The translations under genes and the position numbers were made by a program. The notes under the pieces are model-generated. The model was not told the origin of the DNA. It saw only the letters and a program-made list of their open reading frames with translations, and made no database searches. Positions 15,007 through 25,074 of a stretch of DNA of 41,207 bases are shown in pieces. The DNA lies in the NCBI GenBank assembly GCA_021205305.1, contig JAJPXU010000048.1, positions 1 through 41,207 of the forward strand. The letters are read 5' to 3'. Source of the DNA: Lachnospiraceae bacterium. GTDB lineage: Bacteria > Bacillota > Clostridia > Lachnospirales > Lachnospiraceae. The stretch's first letter is position 1. Each line of letters starts with the position of its first letter.

Positions 15007-15274
15007 ACCCGTTTCCTCCTTTTGGGGAGAATCGTTTTTCACGGTCAGCAAAAGAATGTTCCGCTGGCCGATGCCTCCCCGCAGAAAGGATGGTAGCACT
15101 CCTTTATATTTTTTTCAAAGTAAAACTGCTTTTTGTAACAAATCGTGTCATTCTGGCGGATCACGATGGCAGCTGCCATTTTGATGCGTGTTTTTGCTGA
15201 AAATTGACACAGCTATATCAATTGAATCCATTCCGAATAACAAGGCGCAAACCAGTCGCTGGTTGAAATGGCGG
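15007..15274. other. Intergenic region between CapA-family and transposase-like genes
   Basis: 268 nt without a gene. A ribosome site for the transposase-like gene is at its left edge. A TATAAA box (near 15105-15115) lies just upstream, but I could not pair it with a convincing -35. A small hairpin AACCAG-tcg-CTGGTT is at 15250-15264, past the capA-type stop, without a T-run. Nothing else recognised. Confidence 0.5.
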
Positions 15275-18196
15275 CTATAAGCCAGTTGAAGCGGTATATG
15301 TAATATCTCCAAAGGCAGCGCTGTATTCGTTGATGCGATCCATGATTTCTGTCGCCGTCGTACCGGTTGCCGGCGTCGGGCGGTAGTCGTTGTAGCTGGT
15401 CTGTGAGGATAATGTGCAGGGGATGATTTCAATATTGTCATCGTCTGCCGCGCCGTCCTGACTGACTGTGAAGGTCTGCCGAAAGATCATGGTTGCCTTA
15501 TCAGACGGATTGGAGTTCCCTCCAAAGCAAAAATTACCCAGACTGTAAACGATGTATTTTCCATTGTATTTCTCTATTCCCTGTAGGACATGCGGGTGAT
15601 GCCCGACTACCAGGTCGGCTCCGCAGTCGACCGCAATATGCGCAAGACTCTGCTGTGTCTCATCCGCGGCCGTTTCCTTTTCTGTACCCCAGTGGAAGGC
15701 AACGATAATCAGCTGCGCGTCCTCCGCCTGTGCCTCAGCGATCGTCTCACGAACCTGCGACTCACAATCCATGCCGGATGCCAGCTCATAGATACCAATA
15801 AAGGCAACCTTAACGCCGGATACCTCCTCATATGCGATGGTGTCTCCGATGCAATATGCAATCCCCGCGTCAGTCAGATTGTCTTTTGTATCAATCAGAC
15901 TCTGCGCGCCGTAATCGCTGCTGTGGTTGTTTGCCAACGTGACGACCTCGATTGAGCCATCCTGAAGAATTTCTGTGTATGACGGATCCCCCTTAAACGC
16001 GTAAGTTTTGTCTTCGGGCGTTGTTTCATCGGTCAGAGTTCCTTCCAGATTTGCAAAAGTGATATCATCGTTTTCCAGAATGTCCCGGACATTTTCAAAA
16101 AAGTAGGCAGCGCCATACACGGCATAATAGGCGTCAAAGCTGGTCGATGTATTCGCACCCGCATAGGTACCCAGTGTACAATCTCCAACCACGCTGATGC
16201 TGACCGTCTGCTCTGCAGCAACGGTTACCGAGCAGGTCACTGTCCCCAGATCGTCCGCTGTCACTTTGATCAGCGCGCCGCCCTCTGCCACAGCCGTAAC
16301 AAGACCGGAACTGCTGACAGTAACGACATCCGTATTCGAACTTTCGTAGCGAAGTTCCGCTACATACGCGTTGGCCGGACTGACCTTGGCAGTCAGGGCT
16401 GCCGTCTCGCCCGGAAACAGGGTGATCTCCGTCTCACTCAGCGACAGGGATTCCGCGGTTACCATAGTGGTCATAATCGGGCTGCTTTTGTTCCCTGCCT
16501 GGTCAAGCGCATAAAAATAATATATTTTTCCCTCTTCATACGGAATGGATTCTGTATAAAGCTGGTACGAAGGAAGCGAAATCCAGTCGTCCTCATTTCG
16601 CTCGGCATACCAGATCGAGGCTACGCCGGAACGGGCGTCAGACGCACTCACTGTAATCTCTCCCTGATATTTATCCACGGAAACGATCGGCGCGGATGAG
16701 TCCAGCATAGGAACCTCGATCTGAGCTGTGAGCGTTTCCTCGTCGGTCACTACCACCACATCTGCCAGGTAATCTTGCACTTCCACCGTTATAAAGCCTT
16801 TTTCATCTGGCTCATAAGCATTCCCGTCAACCTCAATTGAGGAGATTGTCCCGCTTTTTACTTTCACTTTTAATTTCAGCTCACCAGAGGAACACCACGC
16901 TTCCGGCTGGCTTTCCACCGTAATCGCAAGCCCTGCGTCTGCTGTCACATTCTCCTGCTTTTTGTGCAGACTCATAGTATGGCCCAGCACATACAAAATC
17001 AATACCAGCACTGCAGCCGCAATAACAGTAGCTGCTCCCGCGATTTGAAGCTGCTTTTTTCCAATGCCTTTTTCTTCCAGCAGGGAAAAAAGCTGACGCA
17101 AATACGATTTAACATCCGGGGACAATGGAGTTTCTTTCAGATCACTGAGCTTGCCATGGCGTTTTTCCTTTTCCTCTGCGGAAACTATATGTTCAGATGA
17201 TTGACTGGCTGCGCCAGCCGCCACAGCTGTTCCGGGCGAACTCTCCTGCGCAAGGCTGCCTGTCCCTGCCCCATCCAGGATGCGGTCAAGAATCTGCACC
17301 GTGTCCAGGTCAATTGAACCAAGTTCATTCTCTTCCCCCGCTATTTTTTCAGAAGCCGGATTATCTTTTTCCGGATTGCTTTCTGAACCTTCTTTTATTA
17401 TTTCCGTTGAACGTTCCGCCGGTTTTTCTTCCGATGATTCCATATGCAGGCTGCGTAAAATACGCTGTCCGACCGTCTCTGCCTCTTCTGAAACCGTTTT
17501 CGCACCGTAACGCCGATGCGTACGGCCTCCGGCATTCTTCTCCGTATCCGCCAGGTGCGCCCGCTCCTGTTCGCCGTCGGAAAATTGCGGCTTTTGTTCA
17601 CGCTCTCTGTCTGTCGGCTGCTGTTTTTGCTCACGCTCCTGCCCCGTGTCGGCAGACGGCTGTTTCTCCTGAATCGGCTGACTGTCTGTTCCTTTCCTTT
17701 GGCTGATACTTTTCCGGTGATTCTTCTTTTCCGCCCGTTCGCGCAAAAAATCTCCCGCGCGCCCGGCAGCAGACTGCGCCGTTTCTCTCAGAGCACGCCC
17801 CGCACCGGCGAGTTTTTCTGCGGTCAGGCCAAATGCAGCCGAAACCCCATCCTCCGGCTCATCCGCAAGCAGACGTTCGAATTCCTCATCGTCGTCTTCT
17901 ATCTCCATATCACGGGCAAGCTTTTTCTGGTGCGCAGCAAGGGCGGCAGCCTCTCTGGCTGCCTCCCTCTGTTTCCCGGCCTCTTCTCTCTCCTTGGCTC
18001 TGCGCTTTTTCGCTTCCGCTGCTTCCTCGGCCTTACGTTTTTGCGCATCCGATTCTTCCTCGGCCCTGCGTTTTTGCGCTTCCCGTTCTTCTTCTGCTTT
18101 GCGCTTGACGTAAGCCTCCGGTTCTTCGCCGTTCTGGATTGCCTTTACGATTTCAAATAACTCATCGACGCTGTCTGCTTTTATTTTCTTTTTCAT
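15275..18196 (-). CDS. Large membrane-anchored CapA-family (metallophosphatase-fold) protein
   Basis: A 973-aa type II membrane protein. Residues 1 to about 110 form a highly charged Lys/Glu/Arg coiled coil (REAQKRRAEEESDAQKRKAE), followed by a long hydrophilic, disordered-looking cytoplasmic stretch to about 380. One membrane helix follows near 385-405 (AGAATVIAAAVLVLILYVLG). Outside are Ig-like modules and a BIG2-type domain (ITLFPGETAALTAKVSPANA), then a C-terminal CapA/PGA_cap domain of about 300 aa. Its metal-binding motifs are intact: VVGDCTLG, ANLEGTL, TLANNHSSDYG, VAFHWGTE, GHHPHVLQG and YSLGNF. CapA proteins act in poly-gamma-glutamate synthesis, but no capB/capC is nearby, so the substrate is unknown. 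The start overlaps the purL stop by one base (TAATG), coupling the two. The N-terminal half was not matched to any family. Confidence 0.85.
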   Translation of the reverse strand: MKKKIKADSVDELFEIVKAIQNGEEPEAYVKRKAEEEREAQKRRAEEESDAQKRKAEEAAEAKKRRAKEREEAGKQREAAREAAALAAHQKKLARDMEIEDDDEEFERLLADEPEDGVSAAFGLTAEKLAGAGRALRETAQSAAGRAGDFLRERAEKKNHRKSISQRKGTDSQPIQEKQPSADTGQEREQKQQPTDREREQKPQFSDGEQERAHLADTEKNAGGRTHRRYGAKTVSEEAETVGQRILRSLHMESSEEKPAERSTEIIKEGSESNPEKDNPASEKIAGEENELGSIDLDTVQILDRILDGAGTGSLAQESSPGTAVAAGAASQSSEHIVSAEEKEKRHGKLSDLKETPLSPDVKSYLRQLFSLLEEKGIGKKQLQIAGAATVIAAAVLVLILYVLGHTMSLHKKQENVTADAGLAITVESQPEAWCSSGELKLKVKVKSGTISSIEVDGNAYEPDEKGFITVEVQDYLADVVVVTDEETLTAQIEVPMLDSSAPIVSVDKYQGEITVSASDARSGVASIWYAERNEDDWISLPSYQLYTESIPYEEGKIYYFYALDQAGNKSSPIMTTMVTAESLSLSETEITLFPGETAALTAKVSPANAYVAELRYESSNTDVVTVSSSGLVTAVAEGGALIKVTADDLGTVTCSVTVAAEQTVSISVVGDCTLGTYAGANTSTSFDAYYAVYGAAYFFENVRDILENDDITFANLEGTLTDETTPEDKTYAFKGDPSYTEILQDGSIEVVTLANNHSSDYGAQSLIDTKDNLTDAGIAYCIGDTIAYEEVSGVKVAFIGIYELASGMDCESQVRETIAEAQAEDAQLIIVAFHWGTEKETAADETQQSLAHIAVDCGADLVVGHHPHVLQGIEKYNGKYIVYSLGNFCFGGNSNPSDKATMIFRQTFTVSQDGAADDDNIEIIPCTLSSQTSYNDYRPTPATGTTATEIMDRINEYSAAFGDITYTASTGL

Positions 18197-21100
18197 TATC
18201 TGTAGTACGCTACGCCCGATTCAAATAGTTTCAGGTCCTGCTCTCCGTAAATGTTGATCGCCACTGAATCCCCGCGGCGCTCTGCGTGTGCCATCTTGCC
18301 CAACACCCTGCCATCCGGACTGGTAATACCTTCGATTGCAAAATAAGAACCATTGATATTCCACATCTCATCGCTCACATCAATATTGCCGTCAATGTCA
18401 CAATATTGCGTCGCTACCTGCCCATTGCCAAACAGCCGGAGCAGCCATTCCTTATTGGCAACAAAACGTCCCTCTCCGTGTGAAGCCGGACTTGCGTAAA
18501 CACCGCCGAGTTTTGCCTGCGACAGCCACGGTGATTTGTTGCTGACCACTTTCGTATAAGCCATTTTGGAAATATGGCGTCCAATCGTATTGAAAGTCAG
18601 CGTCGGAGAGTCCTCTGTCTGCCCGGTAATCTCACCGTTTGGCACCAGTCCAAGCTTAATCAGCGCCTGGAAACCATTGCAGATACCGAGTGCCAGCCCG
18701 TCCCGTTCATCCAGAAGCTTGGTCACCGCCTCTTTGATCTTTGCGTTCTGGAACGCGGTCGCGAAAAACTTCGCGGAGCCATCCGGCTCATCGCCTGCTG
18801 AAAACCCGCCCGGGAACATGATGATCTGCGCCTGACTGATCGCTTTTTCAAATACATCCACCGATTCCCGGATGTCCTGTGCGCTGAGGTTGCGGAATAC
18901 CCGGACATCTACCTCCGCGCCCGCGCGCTCAAATGCTTTCGTGCTGTCGTACTCACAGTTCGTGCCCGCAAATACCGGGATAAATACACGCGGCTTTGCG
19001 ACCTTATGCTTACAGATATACATATTCCCTTCCGCAAGCTGCCACAGCCCTTTTTCTGTCATTCTTCCGCCGGAATCTTTTCTGCCGGCAAAGAAATACG
19101 AGCGCGGTCCATCGACCGGATTGCCGTCAATATCCAGGCCGCCGCCGATGGTCGGGATTCCAGACTCGGTCTTGAACACTTTCTCAAGTGTTCCTGTCCA
19201 TGCCTTAAGCGCTTCATCACCCGGAATCTTCACATCACGGTATTCAAAGACTCCCGTGTCCGTCACCTCACCGACCACCGTGTAAGAAATCGCCAGATTT
19301 CCTACACCGCCATCCACAACCTCTGCGACGATGTCTCCGAAACCGGCTGTGAACAGATCGCGCGCATCGACATTATGCTCAATTCGGAAACTGCATCCGT
19401 TGCCAAATGCCATCTTGGAGAGTGCGGCAACCAGACCATTGCCGTCCAGTGCGTACGCGGATACGATGCGTCCCGCATCGATGTCCTGATGGAATTTCCG
19501 ATACTGGTCAAGCACCCGCTCATACTTCGGCAGGCCATATTCATCTTTTTCGATTTGCATCAAAACCAGCTTATTTCCGGCCTTTTTCAATTCCGGAGTA
19601 ATGATGGTGCGGTCACTCGCCACATCGACTGCGAACGATACCAGAGTCGGCGGCACATCAATCTCATGATGCCCGTTCCCCGCAGCATCCGCCTCATCTA
19701 AAATATTAAACGATCCCGACATACTGTCCTTGCCGCCAATCGCCGGCAGGCCATAGCCAATCTGCGCGTCATACGCACCGAGCAGTGCCGCGAACGGCTG
19801 GCTCCAGCGCTTCGGGTCTTCCGTCATGCGGCGGAAATACTCCTGGAAGGTAAAACGGATCTTGTCGGCCTCGCCGCCGTTTGCCACGATGCGCGCGATG
19901 GATTCTGTCACAGCATAGACAGCTCCGTGATAAGGACTCCAGCTTGACAGATAGGGGTCAAAACCATAGCTCATCATCGTCACAGCGTCTGTCTTTCCAT
20001 CCAGAACCGGGAGTTTCGCGACCATCGCCTGCGTCTCTGTCATCTGGTATTTCCCGCCATAGGGCATCAGCACCGAACCGGCGCCGATGGAACTGTCAAA
20101 CATCTCCACAAGCCCCTTCTGGGAACAACAGTTCAGATCTGCAAGGGTGGAAAGCCATTTTTCACGGACATCGCCAATCTCCCTGCGTTCAAAATACGGC
20201 TCCGTCTCAGAAGGCATCTCTACCTCTACAGCCGTCTCCTGATGAGCGCCGTTCGTATCCAGGAACGCGCGGGAGATATTCACGATCTCCTTCCCTCTCC
20301 AGAGAAGGCAAAGCCGCGGCTCCTCTGTCACAACTGCCACAGCCGTGGATTCCAGGTTTTCCTCTGCGGCATAGCGCATAAATGTATCCACATCTTTCGG
20401 ATCTACCACGACCGCCATGCGCTCCTGAGACTCCGAAATCGCAATCTCTGTTCCATCCAGGCCGGCATATTTTTTGGGAACCTTATCAAGATCAACACGA
20501 AGTCCGTCCGCCAGTTCGCCGATCGCTACGGATACACCGCCCGCTCCAAAATCGTTACACTTCTTGATCAGATGGCTGACCTCCGGACGGCGGAACAGCC
20601 TCTGCAGCTTGCGCTCCGTCGGGGCATTTCCTTTCTGTACTTCCGCGCCGCAGACTTCAATCGATGCCTCCGTGTGTACCTTCGAGGAACCAGTTGCGCC
20701 GCCGATTCCATCGCGGCCGGTACGGCCGCCAAGCAGGATAATGATATCCCCCGGATCGGAATTTTCACGGATGACCGCGCTTCTCGGAGCCGCCGCCATC
20801 ACCGCGCCGATCTCCATGCGCTTTGCCACATAATTCGAGTGATAAATTTCTTTTACATAGCCGGTCGCCAGGCCGATCTGATTGCCGTATGAGCTGTAGC
20901 CGTGCGCTGCCTCACGCACCAGCTTCTTCTGCGGAAGCTTGCCCTTTAGCGTTTCAGACGCCGGTACCGTCGGATCCGCGGCGCCGGTCACACGCATTGC
21001 CTGGTAAACATACGTCCGCCCGGAAAGCGGATCACGGATCGCGCCGCCTAAGCATGTCGCCGCACCGCCGAACGGCTCAATCTCCGTCGGATGGTTATGC

Positions 21101-22116
21101 GTCTCGTTTTTAAAGTTCACCAGCCACTCCTCCGTGGTCTTTTCCGGTGCTTTTCCCTCCGCGCTCTGCCGCTCAATCTCTACCGGCACTACGATGCTGC
21201 AGGCGTTAATCTCGTCCGATTCCTCCTGGTCGTCCAGCTTGCCCTCTTTTTTCAGTTTTCGCGCCGCCAGCGTCGCCAGATCCATCAGGCAGGGGAATTT
21301 CTCCTTTGCGCGGCTTTCTCCAAATACCTCTTCGCGATCCGCCAGATACTGCCGGTATGTCTTCTCAATCGGCGCACGGTAATACCCGTCCTCAAAGGTC
21401 ACATCCTTTAACTCTGTCGAGAAAGTCGTATGACGGCAATGATCTGACCAATACGTATCCAGCACCCGCACCTCCGTCACCGTCGGGTCACGGTGTTCTT
21501 CCGAAGCAAAATAATTCTGAATGTGCTGGAAATCGCGGAACGTCATCGCCAGATTCAGCGAATCATAGAGCTTTCTCAGTTCCGCCTCTTCCATCGCGGT
21601 AAAGCCCTCAAATGTCGCGATATCCGCCGGTTCACCAAACTGTGTCACGAGGGTCTCCGGCTTTTCAAACCCGGTCTCACGGGAATCCACCGGATTGATG
21701 CAATGATGACGAACCGCCTCAAACTCCGCATCCGATAAATCCCCTGATACGACATACACCGTCGCGGAACGGATAATCGGATCTTCCTCCTCGTTTAAAA
21801 ACTGCACACACTGTCTGGCGGAATCTGCCCTCTGGTCAAACTGCCCCGGCAGGTATTCGACAGCAAACGCCCGCTCCCCCTCAGAAAGAGGAAACTCTTC
21901 TTCATACAAAATATCTACCGGCGGCTCAGAAAATACCGTCCGGCAGGCTTCCTGGTAAACATCCTCTGAGATATTCTCCACATCATAGCGGATCAGAACC
22001 CTGACCCCACTGAGTCCTTTTACACCCAGATAACTCCTGATCTCGTGCGCAAGGTCTTTTGCGGCAACCGCAAAACTATCCTTTTTTTCCACGTAAACTC
22101 TTTTTACTCTGCTCAT
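18196..22116 (-). CDS. purL: Phosphoribosylformylglycinamidine synthase, single-chain
   Basis: A 1306-aa FGAM synthase, the fourth step of purine synthesis, which converts FGAR, glutamine and ATP to FGAM. The synthetase domains include DHCRHTTFSTEL, FKNETHNHPTEIEPFGGAATCLGGAIRD and GGRTGRDGIGGATGSS. The C-terminal glutamine amidotransferase starts at about residue 1035 (RVFIPVFAGTNCEYDS), with nucleophile Cys in GICNGFQALIKLG and the His/Glu pair in ASHGEGRF. This is the large one-polypeptide form, so separate purS and purQ are not needed. I start at MSRVKRVYVEK after ACAGGAGGATCCAA; the track start 45 codons upstream would read through the promoter. It stands apart from other pur genes. I see no purine riboswitch in the short leader. 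Confidence 0.97.
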   Translation of the reverse strand: MSRVKRVYVEKKDSFAVAAKDLAHEIRSYLGVKGLSGVRVLIRYDVENISEDVYQEACRTVFSEPPVDILYEEEFPLSEGERAFAVEYLPGQFDQRADSARQCVQFLNEEEDPIIRSATVYVVSGDLSDAEFEAVRHHCINPVDSRETGFEKPETLVTQFGEPADIATFEGFTAMEEAELRKLYDSLNLAMTFRDFQHIQNYFASEEHRDPTVTEVRVLDTYWSDHCRHTTFSTELKDVTFEDGYYRAPIEKTYRQYLADREEVFGESRAKEKFPCLMDLATLAARKLKKEGKLDDQEESDEINACSIVVPVEIERQSAEGKAPEKTTEEWLVNFKNETHNHPTEIEPFGGAATCLGGAIRDPLSGRTYVYQAMRVTGAADPTVPASETLKGKLPQKKLVREAAHGYSSYGNQIGLATGYVKEIYHSNYVAKRMEIGAVMAAAPRSAVIRENSDPGDIIILLGGRTGRDGIGGATGSSKVHTEASIEVCGAEVQKGNAPTERKLQRLFRRPEVSHLIKKCNDFGAGGVSVAIGELADGLRVDLDKVPKKYAGLDGTEIAISESQERMAVVVDPKDVDTFMRYAAEENLESTAVAVVTEEPRLCLLWRGKEIVNISRAFLDTNGAHQETAVEVEMPSETEPYFERREIGDVREKWLSTLADLNCCSQKGLVEMFDSSIGAGSVLMPYGGKYQMTETQAMVAKLPVLDGKTDAVTMMSYGFDPYLSSWSPYHGAVYAVTESIARIVANGGEADKIRFTFQEYFRRMTEDPKRWSQPFAALLGAYDAQIGYGLPAIGGKDSMSGSFNILDEADAAGNGHHEIDVPPTLVSFAVDVASDRTIITPELKKAGNKLVLMQIEKDEYGLPKYERVLDQYRKFHQDIDAGRIVSAYALDGNGLVAALSKMAFGNGCSFRIEHNVDARDLFTAGFGDIVAEVVDGGVGNLAISYTVVGEVTDTGVFEYRDVKIPGDEALKAWTGTLEKVFKTESGIPTIGGGLDIDGNPVDGPRSYFFAGRKDSGGRMTEKGLWQLAEGNMYICKHKVAKPRVFIPVFAGTNCEYDSTKAFERAGAEVDVRVFRNLSAQDIRESVDVFEKAISQAQIIMFPGGFSAGDEPDGSAKFFATAFQNAKIKEAVTKLLDERDGLALGICNGFQALIKLGLVPNGEITGQTEDSPTLTFNTIGRHISKMAYTKVVSNKSPWLSQAKLGGVYASPASHGEGRFVANKEWLLRLFGNGQVATQYCDIDGNIDVSDEMWNINGSYFAIEGITSPDGRVLGKMAHAERRGDSVAINIYGEQDLKLFESGVAYYR

Positions 22117-22168
22117 TTGGATCCTCCTGTGGCTATCTTTTGAAGTAACTGCTCCATACTCTCTGCGA

Positions 22169-22197
22169 ATTTTATCACACTTGAAGCAATATGACAA
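22169..22197 (-). promoter_or_regulatory. Promoter of purL-capA
   Basis: Read leftward: TTGTCA (22192-22197), 17-bp spacer, TAAAAT (22169-22174). The predicted leader is about 45 nt, ending in AGGAGG. Confidence 0.7.
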
Positions 22198-22230
22198 GAT
22201 TCGGCGCGGAAACTTCTTTAAAATCGAGAT

Positions 22231-22268
22231 AAAAGAACCCCGCCACCACAAGATGACAGGGTTCTTTT
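22231..22268 (-). terminator. Terminator of the BspA-like gene
   Basis: Read leftward, AAAAGAACCC-(18 nt)-GGGTTCTTTT is a perfect 10-bp stem ending in a T-run and followed by ATCTCG. It begins 12 nt past the BspA-like stop and ends upstream of the purL promoter. Confidence 0.8.
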
Positions 22269-22280
22269 GCTTTTGACCGA

Positions 22281-24866
22281 TTATTGTATCTTCACTGATT
22301 TTACACTGCTCCAGGCGGAATAGTATTTCGTCCCTGCGCTGTTTTTATAATAAGTGCGGATTCTCACATAATACGTATTTCCGCTTGTCAGTCCGGTAAT
22401 GGTCTGGCTCACCTGCGTCCGTGACTGTACCCACACCGTTTTGCTGTCGGTAAAGGAGGAACTGGTCGAATATTGGATCTGATACCCTGTTCCCTTAGAA
22501 ACCTTTCCCCAGGTCACTGTCGCGCTGCCGGAGGCGCTGCTTGTGACCGTGGAAATGGCTGGTTTTTTCAGACGCACCGTTTTTTTCGCCGTACCGGACC
22601 CGGTCGAAGTACCACTATAAGCGACAACTTTATAAACATAAGTCGTCCCATAGTTACTTTTCACACTGGTATCCACATATTTAAGCGTAGAACCATCCGT
22701 GATCGTCGCAATCACCTTGTAACTGCCCCCACTCGTCTTGCGTTTCACATAATAGCCGTCCGCACCGGTGACTTTCTTCCATTTCACCGTAATTCCTTTG
22801 GCCGTATTGGTCAGGCTGGAAATCTTGCATGCCGCCAGCTTCACTTTGATTTTCACCGTTTTGCTCGCGGAAGCAATCGCACTGTCTCCCGCCGCCGTCA
22901 CAGTGATCGTCACGGTACCCGCTTTCTTTCCGGTCACAACGCCTTTGCTGCTGACTTTAGCAATCGACGAATCACTGGAACTGTACGTGATAGTTCCGAT
23001 CCCCCCACTCACCGTAATGGTCGCTTTCGAACCGGCGGTAATCGTCGAAGCCGATGTGCTCACCGTCAGGTTCTGGCTGACCCCACTGATTGTAAAATTC
23101 ACGGTCGCCGTGCTGCCGCTGTAGCTCCCTTTGCCGGTCAAAGTGACGGTCGCCGTGCCTGGATTTATGTTATTGCTATATCCGGATACCGTATAATCCG
23201 TGCCTTGTGTCAGGGTCGTACTGCCATCCACAATCGTAACCGTCGGTTTTTTAGCGGTTCCGTCATAGGTATAGCTGCTCTGGGAAAGTGTGATCGTGCA
23301 CGCGCCAAGTTCGCAGTAGACAGACGCCGATGTCAGGGGATCATTGTAAGACTCTATGCTGACGGAAGCCCAGGCCGTCTTCGTTCCCTTGTAATACACC
23401 GAGGCAAGGCTGGTGCATTTATAAAAAGCCCACTCACCGACAGCTGTCACACTTGCAGGAATCGTGACGCTGGTCAGCGAGGTACAGTGTTCAAATACAT
23501 AGGCCTCGAGCGACGTAATCCCACTGCCGACCACGGCGGTTTTCAGACTGGTACAGCCATAAAACGCGCAGGTGCCAAGCGTAGTTACGCTGTCCGGGAT
23601 CGTCACCGCTGTAAGCGCGACACAGCTGTCAAACGCGTATTCCCCGATCGCCGTTACTGTATCCGGGATCGTGATGGAAGTAAACTGGCAGCCGCAGAGC
23701 GCTCCGTCCGCGATTGTCGTCACACCGGATGGGATCGTATAAGAAGAACCTGTCTTCGCCATCGGATACAGAATCAGCTCCGTCTTCGCCTTATTAAACA
23801 ATACCCCGTCCGCCGAGGAATAAGCGCTATTGCCGGAAGCCACGGTAATCGCAGTCAGGGCAGGGCAGTCCGAAAGCGCCCATTCACTGATCGTGGTCAC
23901 ACTGGCCGGGATCGTGAGCGACGTCAGGCTGTCACAGTAAGCAAACGCGCTCATGGCAATGGATGTCACCTTTTCCGGAATTGTGATTGAAGTCAGGCTG
24001 CTGCATCCGGCAAACATGCACATTGTAATCGCAGTCAGATTGCTCGATAAGGTAATCGATTTCAGACTGCTGCAATACAGGAACGCGTAAGAACTGATCG
24101 TTGTCACACTATCCGGAATCGTGATCGAGGGCAGTGCGGTACACTCATAAAAAGCCCGCGCACCGATCGCGGTCACGGTGCTCGGAATCGTGATTGAAGT
24201 CAGCGCGGTACAGTGCATAAAAGCATACGCGCCAATCGAAGTCACCCCGCTTTCAATCACCACAGATGTAATCGTGTCATTGTAGCTGAACCAGGGCGGG
24301 TTCGTCGTTGAATCAGACACCGAAGTGGTATTTACCGCGTAGGTAGCCATATCGCCGGTGCCGCTGATCGTCAGTACTCCGTCCTCCAGCGTCCAGGTCA
24401 GGTTCGAGGTGTCCGCTCCGCAGGTACCGGAAGCCGTCGCGCTGACTGCCGCTTCCGTCTCGGACTCTTCCTCTGAAGCATCCGTATCGGCGGCTGCCCC
24501 CTCTTCTGAAATGTCGGTTTCCTCCTCTGAGGTACCCGCATCTACAAACATATCATCGTCGTCCAGCCAATCCGACGAATTCGCACCCGTACTGCTTCCG
24601 GACGAATCTGTCCCCTCCTCTGCTGCATCTGTCTCCTCTTCCGAAATATCTGTTTCTTCCTCTGAAGAATCCGCATCCACAAACATATCATCGTCGTCCA
24701 GCCAATCCGACGAATTCGCGCTGACAGCCGCGGCCACATCCGTCTCACCGGAATCCGACCAGATGATTTCCACGGAAGTACCCGTCTGCGAAGCCAGAAC
24801 GGCATCCGCCGGAACCGCAGCGGTCATTAGGACAGCCATCAAAGACGCCAACATCCTTTTCTTCAT
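22281..24866 (-). CDS. BspA-like leucine-rich-repeat surface protein
   Basis: An 861-aa secreted protein. The signal peptide is MKKRMLASLMAVLMTAAVPADAVLA. Next comes an acidic low-complexity region with a duplicated block (NSSDWLDDDDMFVDA seen twice), then roughly a dozen LRR_5/TpLRR repeats of about 23 aa (VTTISSYAFLYCSSLKSITL). These are followed by an MBG-like module (SSYTYDGTAKKPTVTIVDG), a BIG2-type domain (ASTITAGSKATITVSGG) and two fibronectin-III-like domains at the C-terminus. No LPxTG motif or membrane anchor is visible, so attachment may be non-covalent or the protein may be released. BspA-type proteins mediate adhesion to host or matrix; that role is inference here. I start at MKKRMLASL after TAGGAGG; the 71 upstream residues in the track are leader DNA. 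Monocistronic. Confidence 0.9.
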   Translation of the reverse strand: MKKRMLASLMAVLMTAAVPADAVLASQTGTSVEIIWSDSGETDVAAAVSANSSDWLDDDDMFVDADSSEEETDISEEETDAAEEGTDSSGSSTGANSSDWLDDDDMFVDAGTSEEETDISEEGAAADTDASEEESETEAAVSATASGTCGADTSNLTWTLEDGVLTISGTGDMATYAVNTTSVSDSTTNPPWFSYNDTITSVVIESGVTSIGAYAFMHCTALTSITIPSTVTAIGARAFYECTALPSITIPDSVTTISSYAFLYCSSLKSITLSSNLTAITMCMFAGCSSLTSITIPEKVTSIAMSAFAYCDSLTSLTIPASVTTISEWALSDCPALTAITVASGNSAYSSADGVLFNKAKTELILYPMAKTGSSYTIPSGVTTIADGALCGCQFTSITIPDTVTAIGEYAFDSCVALTAVTIPDSVTTLGTCAFYGCTSLKTAVVGSGITSLEAYVFEHCTSLTSVTIPASVTAVGEWAFYKCTSLASVYYKGTKTAWASVSIESYNDPLTSASVYCELGACTITLSQSSYTYDGTAKKPTVTIVDGSTTLTQGTDYTVSGYSNNINPGTATVTLTGKGSYSGSTATVNFTISGVSQNLTVSTSASTITAGSKATITVSGGIGTITYSSSDSSIAKVSSKGVVTGKKAGTVTITVTAAGDSAIASASKTVKIKVKLAACKISSLTNTAKGITVKWKKVTGADGYYVKRKTSGGSYKVIATITDGSTLKYVDTSVKSNYGTTYVYKVVAYSGTSTGSGTAKKTVRLKKPAISTVTSSASGSATVTWGKVSKGTGYQIQYSTSSSFTDSKTVWVQSRTQVSQTITGLTSGNTYYVRIRTYYKNSAGTKYYSAWSSVKSVKIQ

Positions 24867-24933
24867 AAGTATACCTCCTAAATCACGGCTGACAAAATCT
24901 TTGCAGCTGCCGCAATCTCCTATAAAAACCATG

Positions 24934-24990
24934 CCGTAACTGTTCAGTATCTTCACAGTTACGGGACTTATCCCGCACTTTGTGCGGGAT
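24934..24990 (-). other. Two hairpins in the leader of the BspA-like gene
   Basis: Read leftward, the leader first forms a perfect ATCCCGCAC-aaa-GTGCGGGAT (24970-24990), then CCGTAACTGT-(11 nt)-ACAGTTACGG (24933-24964), a 10-bp stem followed by CATGGTTTTTAT. The second resembles an intrinsic terminator placed before the ribosome site, so it could be an attenuator. No antiterminator pairing was worked out. Confidence 0.5.
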
Positions 24991-25045
24991 GCCGTCCTGG
25001 CGAAGGAAAAAGTCCATTTAAAATAAAAGGGAATTTCTAAGCACC

Positions 25046-25074
25046 ATCTTAACACAGAAAAAATATAGATACAA
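25046..25074 (-). promoter_or_regulatory. Candidate promoter of the BspA-like gene
   Basis: Read leftward: TTGTAT (25069-25074), 17-bp spacer, TAAGAT (25046-25051), giving a leader of about 170 nt. The AT-rich bases from 25075 to 25184 hold no other clear signal. Confidence 0.45.

Noticed and set aside
22117-22200. Purine riboswitch before purL
   Set aside because: The leader from the predicted start is only about 45 nt, too short for a purine aptamer, and no such fold was seen.
22473-23990. 505-aa plus-strand ORF inside the BspA-like gene
   Set aside because: It is a shadow of the repetitive LRR coding sequence, rich in Arg/His without recognisable domains.
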